Source: Dyadobacter endophyticus (GTDB lineage: Bacteria; Bacteroidota; Bacteroidia; Cytophagales; Spirosomataceae). From it: 64,000 nt of DNA. Position numbers and translations under genes: made by a program. The DNA is taken from the NCBI RefSeq assembly GCF_014641595.1, contig NZ_BMIA01000001.1:186001-250000 (forward strand), in the 5' to 3' direction. Below, piece by piece: positions 43,001-49,382 of the stretch. The notes under the pieces are model-generated. The model was not told the origin of the DNA. It saw only the letters and a list, made by a program, of their open reading frames with translations, and did not search any database. Each line of letters opens with the position of its first letter. The stretch's first letter is position 1.

Positions 43001-44333
43001 CAACATTCGGATCGATCGTTCTACCGACACCGGCTTGTATGAATCTGCGGGCACATTCAGCAACAATGCGGTCATCACCATCGGTGGCTCTGAGCAAATA
43101 GGTGTTCATGGCATATTCAACGAGGCTACATTTATGAATGCGGGGGAAGGCAACATTCACATTGACCGCAGTACTGCCGCCGGGCTTCGTAATTTCAACG
43201 GTGCTTTTAGCAATGCGGCACGCATCTCAATCGGCTCCAAAACTAGTGTCGGCACGTTCGGCATCCGAAACCAGGCCGCTTTTGCAAACAATGAGGGAGC
43301 AAGCATCACGATCGACCGCGCGGCTGAGGGGATTTTAGTAGAAGATAACACCTTTGCCAATGCAGGTACCGTCACAATTGGTGGGGTTGAAGCAATGGCC
43401 ACGCTGCTAACACGGCAGGGACCGGGTAATTTCAGTAATAATGAAAAAGGTATTTTTAAAGCTTCCGGACAGATCGCAGCGGCCGGGTTCACGAATGCGG
43501 GTGGCAAGCTGTCGCCAGGCTATTCGCCCGGCAAATTGACCTTTAACGAAAGCAAGGATTTTAGTAGCAGTATCATGGACATCGAGATCAATGGTCCCGG
43601 TACAGCCGGCGTGAACTACGATCAGATAGAGGTGCTAGGGATGGCGACGTTGGGTGGTGCATTGAAAGTGACTGTCAACTACGCGCCAATGGACGGCGAC
43701 GAAGTGATTATACTGAATGCAACAGCCATTGTTGGCAAGTTTAGTACCGTAACCGGTGCCACGCGCTGGCGCATGGAGTATGGATCTGGAACAATCAAGC
43801 TGGTGTATGACTCGACTTTGCCTGTTAATCTGGCAGAGTTCAATGCGAGCGCGGCGGGGTCTGTTGTTGAATTGCAATGGCGTACCGCTTCCGAAACGGA
43901 CAATGCAGGATTTTATATAGAACGCAGTACAAATGCTGCCAATTGGCACGAGATCGGTTTTGTCAAAGGAAATGGGACAGCTAATACTTCAAAAGCCTAC
44001 CGCTTCGAGGATATCAATCCAATGCCGGGCATGAACTACTACCGTTTAAGACAGACAGATTTTGACGGCAAAACAGAGCACTCTCGAATCAGGGCCGTCA
44101 AGTGGCTGACCTCCGGTGCGGAGATTACTGTCTGGGCAGACATTGCCCGCCAGGGTCACATCAAAACAGAAGAGGTTATAAAACAAGTAACAGTATTTGA
44201 TCTGTCGGGAAGGGTAGTGGCTGTTTCGAAACAGAAAAGTTTTGACCTGTCTCAAGTCGCTGCCGGTGTATTGCTGGTGCGCATTCATACCAACAACGGA
44301 ATTGTCACGAGAAAGCTGCTACTTTGGCAATGA
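37083..44333 (+). CDS. Giant T9SS-secreted repeat protein (putative surface adhesin)
   Basis: 2416 residues from the ATG at 37083, chosen because it starts a signal peptide (LLLAPLMLLSVEGALAQ); the frame is open back to 36966. Four TW-G-x5-W-x4-NW modules open at about residues 33, 392, 932 and 1281. About nineteen degenerate repeats of roughly 50 residues (pattern F-N-G-I-x-IDRS-x4-GL-x-N, then IxIG) fill the rest, with the densest block at about 1366-2112. A choice-of-anchor/HYDIN-like beta-sandwich (about 800-920), an SPGYSPGKLTF turn as in autotransporter-like passengers (about 2142) and a type A T9SS tail (about 2345-2416) complete it. It is likely a beta-helical filament on the cell surface. 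Ligand and role are unknown. Confidence 0.88.
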   Translation: MKQTVLAYKLPKAVMRLLLAPLMLLSVEGALAQTTWNGSEDSDWSKPANWSAGVPDANVKATIPDVTNDPVISGMALANSVLVESGGSLTIQAAGNLTIDGSSVYTTPFNATATLNNLGNVTNNGTLTIGSATGAGAYGIASQGVFTNTSTGVIRIDRTTDTGLYVVSGSFTNSGDIIIGSSQTVGYHGIWNDGAFVNNADGDIQIDRSSLRGLVTNSNSFNTGGIITIGAMANVGSNGVENRATLNVDACGKLLVLRGGFVNESGKSVTNAGLIQISNRLTNNGTFTNAGVLKYSDLSGSVSNNYVIVKNAPTPIFSYGVGASESVEGIYKDSDGAVSAGVFSAPNNFVPDASLPVGANTLYAKVAIAAGSCEYLVPFTYVVSPPATANQTTWTGAINGAWNEPGNWSNGTPTADYLAIIPGTFSNAPVISTTTQAVAYAVHVQEAALLNIEAGGSLTISGSAPYASPFNLTAAFYNAGVFKNSGNVIVGTTETAGSYGLFNLGLFYNNGGAIQIDYISQTALYNASGAFSNSGSLILGKKSNIGSVGIWNRADFFNSNTGSISIDRSSSSAITNESAAGTLFTNNGTITIGGEASAGTYGIDNRFDFDNNAGAEIRIDRTAEAGLYNAYTFNNAGNIIIGENAAVGANAIYNQGLITNKACATLRLPRGNFLIVYPNRVENNGLLLITNSLVNGGMVTNNGVLNVGDNSYEVNVFNNSVFVQNEALPIFRYGSPFSGTVDGIFKDKEATQSAGIFTAPNTFVPDVVNNTVLALYAKVTLNSGSCSYIVPFRLPAAAPAISIKGKGVIIKNGDHIADPVDDTAFGLLYPSEGTSVRTYTIENVGPAVLNLTGTPAVSLTGSGDFTVTVLPATTVPPGGNTTFQITFDPSSAGHKEAIVTVASNDSYKNPYTFGVAGDGAEGCLPKTANGQMVWTGAAGTDWQDRCNWSPASIPAEINDIVIPATANQPVIPAGYDARIKALEVQSGATLVIEALGSLTVMRSKLTGDSETALYNAGSIQNNGQLTLLDAAGTATYAISNAGTFANTSCAELSISKPLKNTSAFDNNGLMTVTTASAHINTGTFTSDGIIVYPQGNAIPAVTNNEIIVVPGTVASCETLSPAFNFNGPTTFTISGVFKDASGLVSAGAYNAGANAFTADAALGEGIHGLFVKIEDPSNSCVRTVPWQLTVTKCCIPPVFAAPTVTQPAYPVATGTIVINITAAEPVEYSVDNGSNWSGNATFGNLPVGSYRLKARITALPACESTYANNPVVLTEFTTAMDTWTGAISDDWNLEGNWQDGTVPTTSDDVTIPDVANDPIIRAQITGVAKSIFVQGGASLTVNAGATLTINGFASYASLQSGAAPFNFTAGLNNLGALNNSGTVAIGSSSGVGAYAVVNQGNVINKSGGSIQIDRSEDTGIYNAAGSFTNGAAITIGAAENIGNHGVWNDATFTNSSDGVIKIDRSTLRALMNNADSPKSVYATFHNEGTITIGQNATTGAKGVENLADFNNIGAGNINIDQTSENGLYHASGKFINSARITVGGSATTGLNGLVTWGNFTNSANGDIQIYRVSNIGLHNASGTLQNRGKIIIGATAGAGRTGFQNNGTFNNTGAAELRVDLTLATAIHHLEGDFNNEAQIVIGALGTVGRYGITTEAPFTNAATGTIHIDRSDPYQGLGIYQNQGVFENFGDIIIGTNAAGGKTSLLIDKNGTFNNNAGGLLKADHNQTLGVEVSGTLNNAGSIVIGSVELQGNYGLYNNNGIINNNLGTGGVRGQIRIDGSREAGFENRGKLVNNADLFIGLTSSVGKAGIDNLGNIENNTGALIGVDQSTVNGIAILAGTVSNSGSFVLGANNALGSNGILNKATFNNLNGGKIQIDRSIRSALQNLASFTNAGEITIGSIAAAGEVGVETHSVFNNNTGGHIRIDNTTDIALSTPAGTFTNAAEITIGGVANVGRYGLVNRAAFNNSAGGNIRIDRSTDTGLYESAGTFSNNAVITIGGSEQIGVHGIFNEATFMNAGEGNIHIDRSTAAGLRNFNGAFSNAARISIGSKTSVGTFGIRNQAAFANNEGASITIDRAAEGILVEDNTFANAGTVTIGGVEAMATLLTRQGPGNFSNNEKGIFKASGQIAAAGFTNAGGKLSPGYSPGKLTFNESKDFSSSIMDIEINGPGTAGVNYDQIEVLGMATLGGALKVTVNYAPMDGDEVIILNATAIVGKFSTVTGATRWRMEYGSGTIKLVYDSTLPVNLAEFNASAAGSVVELQWRTASETDNAGFYIERSTNAANWHEIGFVKGNGTANTSKAYRFEDINPMPGMNYYRLRQTDFDGKTEHSRIRAVKWLTSGAEITVWADIARQGHIKTEEVIKQVTVFDLSGRVVAVSKQKSFDLSQVAAGVLLVRIHTNNGIVTRKLLLWQ

Positions 44334-44485
44334 TGTTCATCTGAGTGCGATATTCGGTGCACTGGCATATAAAGGGATTAAGAGCAATCTAATGGGACAA
44401 GTTAATCTGGTCTTAAACTCCTGCTGATGTGATCATAGAAAAATACGGGTTGAAGAGTGATCGAGGTAGTCCGAGGCCTTCAACT

Positions 44486-45385
44486 TTAAGTTCGTGAGAT
44501 GCTTTCGTAGTCAGATGCGTGTTTTCGTAAAGAATCTGCCAGTATCAATGCTGATTTCTTCCGGTAGGCATCTTTCGGCCAAGCGATGGTTGCCTCCCGG
44601 GCCATACCGTCCCCGCTGATGGCGATGGATTTCAGCTCAGGGTCATGTTCGACCGTGGAGCTCATCAGTACTGTCACCCAGCGGCTGGTTTTTACAAGTT
44701 GCAACAGCATGTGAATATCATTGACTTCCATGCTTACATCCGGATGTAGGCCTTCACTTTGAAGGATCGTGTCCAGTTGATGGCGGATACTGTAACCGCC
44801 CGAGGGCAAGATGAGCGGAAGGGAAACCACTTCTTTCAGGCTGACAGAATGATTTGCATCGACGGGATGTCTGGAATGGACAATCAGGGACAGCCTCGAT
44901 GAAAATAGTGGCTCGATTGTCACGTGATCATTGTTATGCTGGCCGTAAAAGGAAAGCATTAAATCCAGTTTTCCTGTATGCAATTGGTGGAGCAGTTGCT
45001 GTGTCGTACCAAAACTGACGATCAGCTTTACTTTGGGATATTGCCGGCTCAGGTCGGATACGGCTTTTGTCAGCAGGTTGGTCAGGCCGTAAGTTGCGCC
45101 GATATTTAAGACGCCCGTTCTCAAATCCATCATATCACGCAGCATCACCCTGCCATCCTCCGAATCCTGCACCGTCTTCCTGGCATAAGGCAGGAAGGAA
45201 TTTCCTGCTTCGGTGAGCCGCACACGCTTGGCGACCCTATCGAATAGCGGCAGCCCGAGCTCTTCTTCCAATTGCTTGATTTGCTGCGATAGAGTGCTTT
45301 GCGTGATGAACAGCGCCTCGGCTGCATTGGTGAAATTCTGCAGCTCGGCTGCCTTGATGAAGTATTTCAACTGTCGTAGTTCCAT
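44486..45385 (-). CDS. LysR-family transcription regulator
   Basis: 299 residues. The N-terminal winged helix-turn-helix is at about 1-60 (MELRQLKYFIKAAELQNFTN, FITQSTLSQQIKQLEEELG) and the substrate-binding domain at about 90-290, of the CynR/CysB-like type. It is divergent from the gene at 45504, with about 118 bases between the starts, the normal arrangement for LysR and its target. The co-inducer is unknown. Confidence 0.92.
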   Translation of the reverse strand: MELRQLKYFIKAAELQNFTNAAEALFITQSTLSQQIKQLEEELGLPLFDRVAKRVRLTEAGNSFLPYARKTVQDSEDGRVMLRDMMDLRTGVLNIGATYGLTNLLTKAVSDLSRQYPKVKLIVSFGTTQQLLHQLHTGKLDLMLSFYGQHNNDHVTIEPLFSSRLSLIVHSRHPVDANHSVSLKEVVSLPLILPSGGYSIRHQLDTILQSEGLHPDVSMEVNDIHMLLQLVKTSRWVTVLMSSTVEHDPELKSIAISGDGMAREATIAWPKDAYRKKSALILADSLRKHASDYESISRT

Positions 45386-45503
45386 GAAGACAAGTTAAAC
45401 AGTTAATCGGTTTTAACGATGAACTATATTGAAAAAATGAGTTTAGACGATTAAAAGATCCATGCGACCTTTGATTCATCAAAAATCAAAAAACAAACAG
45501 ATC

Positions 45504-46055
45504 ATGGAAATCCAACAAACCGCAGCTAACGCCTTATCTCATGTTGTAGCCAAAGCAATCATCAACGCTCCAATTGAAAAAGTCAACATCGCCGATTGGC
45601 TGCTGAACCTGCCTGACGCAGAGTACCAGAAATGCTCGGTCAACCATATTGCTGCTGGGGTAACGACTACCTACCAAGGACAACCGATGTCCATTAACGT
45701 GGAAATGATTGGAGACGCGCTCGTTATCCAGCACTATGTCGCCACAGAGCACCGCGCCGACTATTGCCGCATGCTATCCCAATCAGATGTGATCGGAAGG
45801 AATGGTCGTAGTAAAGTGCAGGTGCTTTGGGAGTTGAGGGCCACCAGGATTGACGACAACACCTGCGAGTATACCAACGAGATCCACGCAACTGCAACAC
45901 AAGAATTCCTTGACTTTATTGCGACTCATGGCATTACATTGGCAGAGGCAGCGGCGGCAAGGCAAGCTGCATCCGACCTGCACAACCAGGAAGAAACACC
46001 GCTTTTTGCCAAAAGCATAGAGAAGAAGGCATTAACCCGTAGGTACGGAATCTGA
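45504..46055 (+). CDS. SRPBCC-like protein of unknown function, LysR neighbour
   Basis: 183 residues from the ATG at 45504; the frame is open back to 45462, but MEIQQTAANALSHVVAKAII is the likely start. The pattern of strands and the helical end fits a START/SRPBCC-type ligand-binding fold, but only weakly (INAPIEKVNIADWLLNLPDA at the start, EFLDFIATHGITLAEAAAAR near the end). It lacks a signal peptide. The divergent LysR gene suggests ligand-controlled expression. Confidence 0.6.
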   Translation: MEIQQTAANALSHVVAKAIINAPIEKVNIADWLLNLPDAEYQKCSVNHIAAGVTTTYQGQPMSINVEMIGDALVIQHYVATEHRADYCRMLSQSDVIGRNGRSKVQVLWELRATRIDDNTCEYTNEIHATATQEFLDFIATHGITLAEAAAARQAASDLHNQEETPLFAKSIEKKALTRRYGI

Positions 46056-46368
46056 TCAACCACCCTGAATTCCGCAAAGCATTTGCTTGTTAAGACTAAT
46101 TGACCTATCGTCCCTACGCTTTGAATGGAAACGCCTTCCGAGGTTTTTGGGGTTATATAAAATTGTCTGATGATTTTTAACATGAGAAGATTACACTTTA
46201 AAGATCCAATGACGCCCTCCCAGGTATTCAAACGGCAGAAAGTAGAGTTTCCGGTCACGCTATCTTTGGTAAATCCGTGCTGGGGGATCACCTGAATCTC
46301 AACTCAGGCGCCATCTAAAAAGGGAGGCATGATTTTGGAGACAAGCTCCCTTAAATGCTATGCTGTAA
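46056..46368. other. Stretch with at most one tiny open frame
   Basis: A 37-codon frame (46182-46295, RRLHFKDPMTPSQVFKRQKV onward) starts with ATG, but has no recognisable domain and no promoter was found, so it is not called as a gene. Nothing else is seen. Confidence 0.35.
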
Positions 46369-47145
46369 ATGAGGATTGCCACGTTCAATATTAATGGTAT
46401 CAATGGCAGGCTGCCGGTGCTAGTTCGCTGGCTTGACGAGCAGCAACCTGATGTTGTCTGCCTTCAAGAATTGAAAGCGCCGACAGACAAGTTTCCACAG
46501 CGCGAGCTTTCGAAATTGGGCTATAACGCGGTCTGGCACGGGCAAAAAATGTGGAATGGGGTGGCGATCCTGACCAGGGGGATAGAGATACAAGAAGTCC
46601 GAAACTCATTGCCTGGTGATCTGGCTGATGACCATAGCCGGTACATCGAAGCGATCGTAGACCGGATGCTGATTTGCTGCCTTTATCTTCCCAACGGCAA
46701 CCCTGCACCGGGGCCGAAGTTTGACTATAAACTGGCCTGGCTAAAAAGGTTAAAGAAGCATGCGAAGTATTTGCTTTCAGAACAAGTACCTGTCGTGCTG
46801 GCAGGCGACTACAACGTAATCCCAACGGATATGGACGTTTACAAGCCCGAGCGTTGGGAGGATAACGCTTTATATTTCCCACAGGCCCGTAAAGCGTACA
46901 AAGAGCTGGTCGGCCAGGGATGGACGGACGCAATCCGTCACCTTTTCCCTGATGAAAGGATTTACACTTTTTGGGATTACCTGCGCAATGCCTACGGCCG
47001 CGACGCCGGCCTTAGGTTGGATCACCTATTGCTGAGTCCACAAATTGCGCCGCGGCTCGTCGGCGCAGGCGTTGACCGGCACGTAAGGGGCTGGGAGAGG
47101 GCAAGTGACCATGCGCCGGCCTGGATCGAGCTAACCGACCAATGA
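46369..47145 (+). CDS. xth: Exodeoxyribonuclease III
   Basis: 258 residues, the standard size of the Xth/ExoIII branch of the endonuclease-exonuclease-phosphatase fold. Motifs: MRIATFNINGINGRLPVLVR (Asn), CLQELKAPTDKFP (metal-binding Glu about 34), AGDYNVIPTDMDVY (Asp and Asn), RLDHLL and ASDHAPAWIEL (Asp-His) at the end. It cleaves at abasic sites and degrades one strand of duplex DNA in base excision repair. The gene is followed by a small conserved protein gene. Confidence 0.95.
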   Translation: MRIATFNINGINGRLPVLVRWLDEQQPDVVCLQELKAPTDKFPQRELSKLGYNAVWHGQKMWNGVAILTRGIEIQEVRNSLPGDLADDHSRYIEAIVDRMLICCLYLPNGNPAPGPKFDYKLAWLKRLKKHAKYLLSEQVPVVLAGDYNVIPTDMDVYKPERWEDNALYFPQARKAYKELVGQGWTDAIRHLFPDERIYTFWDYLRNAYGRDAGLRLDHLLLSPQIAPRLVGAGVDRHVRGWERASDHAPAWIELTDQ

Positions 47146-47172
47146 AATGGTTTCAACTTAAACTTGAATGTT

Positions 47173-47352
47173 ATGCCTTGGTATAACGGGGACTATCCGC
47201 CATCCTATAAAAACCAACCAAAGAAGATCCGCGAGAAAGCGGTCGAAATTGCAAATGCCCTTCTGCTGGACGGAGCAGAAGAGGGTGTTGCCATCGCAAC
47301 CGGGCTGAAAAATGCGAGGGAGTTTTTCAAGCACAAGAAAAGCGAGCAGTAA
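47173..47352 (+). CDS. Small conserved protein (MPWYNGDYPPSYKN family)
   Basis: 59 residues from the ATG at 47173. The pattern MPW-N-DYP-S-KN, then IREKAVEIANALLLDG and EEGVAIATGL, is a widespread small bacterial family of unknown function, often near stress or DNA-repair genes. It lies 27 bases after the exonuclease III gene and may be co-transcribed. Confidence 0.7.
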   Translation: MPWYNGDYPPSYKNQPKKIREKAVEIANALLLDGAEEGVAIATGLKNAREFFKHKKSEQ

Positions 47353-47470
47353 GCTACAACTCGCGCATGTATTCAATCCTAAGGCATCGGGACGACTTAC
47401 CGGATCACGTTTGGTACGATGTTTTTTAAATATTGTGACTGTTTAACGTGTAACCATAATATAGAGAGTC

Positions 47471-47602
47471 ATGGGAATAAAGCCGGGACCGAAAAGAATC
47501 GCAGATTCGACAGGTAAACCAGACAAGCGCCAACGAGATAATAAAGAATCTGCTGGCAACACACCTTCCTTGAAACCGCACAAGCATAAGAAGGGGGACT
47601 GA
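47471..47602 (+). CDS. Small basic protein, possible gene
   Basis: 43 residues from the ATG at 47471 to TGA at 47600-47602, rich in Lys, Arg and Gly, beginning MGIKPGPKRIADSTGKPDK and ending KHKKGD. The composition resembles short basic stress-type peptides, but no family is confirmed. The frame is too short to be certain. Confidence 0.35.
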   Translation: MGIKPGPKRIADSTGKPDKRQRDNKESAGNTPSLKPHKHKKGD

Positions 47603-47847
47603 TTGGGGGATTTGAGGGCTATCTGCGTCGCAGGGTGTTATTTATTGCGCACAAACCAAAAAAATAGAGGTCTGATCAGTCACTTCTATTTAACATAACA
47701 TAAACTTATGAATCCGGTCTGAGCTCGTCTCCCAGGTCACTGAAGCGCCATTGATCGAATGGATTGCCTTCATTGTCACGGGTTGGAACGGAAATCTGCA
47801 TGAGGTACATATTGATAAGTTCTGTTTCGCCAAATCTCGTCCACAAG

Positions 47848-48240
47848 CTAATTAACGTTGATAATATCCTGGATGCTATCCACCAAATTGGGCAGCGAAT
47901 CTGTCTTTTGCAAAAAATGGTCAACGCCGATTTTAGAAAGCCGCTCTCGCCATTCATCGGGAATGGAGGATGAGTAAATCACGATCTGGGGACTGTCGAA
48001 CCTGCGAAGCTGTTGTAGTTCCTCCAAGCACTGATCGCCATCGATCCGGGGAAGTTTCAGGTCAATTAAAACGTAGCCGGGCGCGACAACGGCATTTTTA
48101 CTAAAATGGGCGATCGCGGATTCGCAATCCGGGAAAAATAGGCACTGCATGGGCCTATCCAGATCTTCGACAGCCATTTTGAGTATTTCGTGGTCATCGG
48201 TGTCGTCATCAATCATTACAAGAAGTCCTTTATTTCCCAT
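47848..48240 (-). CDS. Single-domain response regulator
   Basis: 130 residues, a receiver domain only. Acidic pocket IDDDTDDHE at the start, phospho-acceptor Asp in VLIDLKLPRIDGDQ (about 60), Ser in VIYSSSIPDEW and Lys in FLQKTDS. It has no output domain, so it acts through protein partners, such as a histidine kinase. A second receiver-only gene of the same type lies 100 bases upstream (48340-48774). Confidence 0.88.
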   Translation of the reverse strand: MGNKGLLVMIDDDTDDHEILKMAVEDLDRPMQCLFFPDCESAIAHFSKNAVVAPGYVLIDLKLPRIDGDQCLEELQQLRRFDSPQIVIYSSSIPDEWRERLSKIGVDHFLQKTDSLPNLVDSIQDIINVN

Positions 48241-48339
48241 AGCGGCGCTGAAAATTTAAGTTTGACGCTCACTTAAAAATCTATGCCGCCGGTCAATTCA
48301 TGCCTTCGGCGGAACGGGGTAAACGAGGGGATGTGAAGA

Positions 48340-48774
48340 TCAGTCCGTTTGTTTACAATTATTGGGGTGCAGGCAGTATTTCCAGTAGTTTATGATCAAC
48401 CGAAGGCGATCTCTGCCTTCCTGGAAGCTGTGAAACTTTTTGAAATATCCCTGGATATTACCACTGTAAGCACGACGCACTAGTATGGGACTATCGGAAG
48501 TGGTCAGGAAAATGAACGGAATTGACTTCTTTTTCAAGTAGGGGTCAGCATCGATTTGATCGCGCAGTTCGAGCCCATTCATGACCGGCATGTTGATATC
48601 ACACAAAATCAGCAGCGGGCTTTCAGCTGTATTCAACAGATAATCCAATGCGGCTTGCCCATTTTCAAAATAGCGGCACGGGTTAATGATTGCAAGCTCG
48701 TCAAGCATCGCCCCGATCATATCCCGGTCGTCGACATCATCATCGATAATAACAATAGGACCTATCAGTGACAT
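48340..48774 (-). CDS. Single-domain response regulator
   Basis: 144 residues, a receiver domain: IVIIDDDVDDRDM at the start, phospho-acceptor in LLILCDINMPVMNGLEL, Thr-Thr-Ser in FLTTSDSPI and Lys-Lys in GYFKKFHSF. It is similar in type to the neighbouring receiver, so the two may be parts of a phosphorelay. No kinase is adjacent. Confidence 0.88.
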   Translation of the reverse strand: MSLIGPIVIIDDDVDDRDMIGAMLDELAIINPCRYFENGQAALDYLLNTAESPLLILCDINMPVMNGLELRDQIDADPYLKKKSIPFIFLTTSDSPILVRRAYSGNIQGYFKKFHSFQEGRDRLRLIINYWKYCLHPNNCKQTD

Positions 48775-48826
48775 GTAGAAGAAGTTTGACTACTGCAAAT
48801 ATCGGATTTAAAGTTATGCGTTGTGA

Positions 48827-49087
48827 ACAACGGCCCGTTCTGTAGCGCAATTTTTGAATATCACGACCCGCACGTTGCAGCGGAAATTACAAAAAGAAAA
48901 TACTTCGTTACGGGAACTAAGCGATGCCGTGAAATACGAGTTTGCTTCCGCATTGCTAAGGCATGGAGAGTACACTGTTTCGGAAATTTCTTACAGACTT
49001 GGTTATGCTGACCCGGCCACTTTTGGAAAGGCATTCAAACAATGGAGCGGGGTGTCTCCGTTGAGTTTCCGGAAGGTCCGCGAATGA
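48827..49087 (+). pseudogene. AraC-type helix-turn-helix fragment
   Basis: The open frame runs from a stop at 48824-48826 to 49087 and encodes the DNA-binding end of an AraC protein: VAQFLNITTRTLQRKLQKEN, then YTVSEISYRLGYADPATFGK, ending SPLSFRKVRE. The sensor domain is missing and no ATG is available (TTG at 48854 only). It is most likely a 5'-truncated gene. A stand-alone DNA-binding protein cannot be excluded. Confidence 0.6.
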
Positions 49088-49382
49088 GTCTCCGGGAAGT
49101 AGAGTTCCCGGGAGGTGTTTAATGCGATATCATTTATTTCTGAGCAGCCTCGCGTCCAGACTATATTTCCCGCCACACATAAACGAGATTACCAAAGCCA
49201 GCAAGACGAAAAGAAACGGGTGCTGATCTTCGTATCATATTATGACTCAGACTGACCTGATTTCCCGCAAAATGTGCTGATTATTAAATCGTTTTTAACC
49301 AGAGAAGGCACACTTACAGTGCAACTTGGCAGGTATTAGCCAACTAATGCTTTTCGCTACGATTATCACAGAATAATCTATT

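Noticed and set aside
37083..44333. Many long minus-strand open frames (for example 39585-40037, 41121-41669, 41673-42260, 42407-42910) inside the giant T9SS gene
   Set aside because: They are antisense shadows caused by the repeat composition of the coding strand, and none has a recognisable domain.
47706..47957. Minus-strand frame overlapping the response regulator at 47848, ending VPTRDNEGNPFDQWRFSDL
   Set aside because: The tail after 47848 looks protein-like, but the upstream part is a shadow of the receiver gene and no separate start is convincing.
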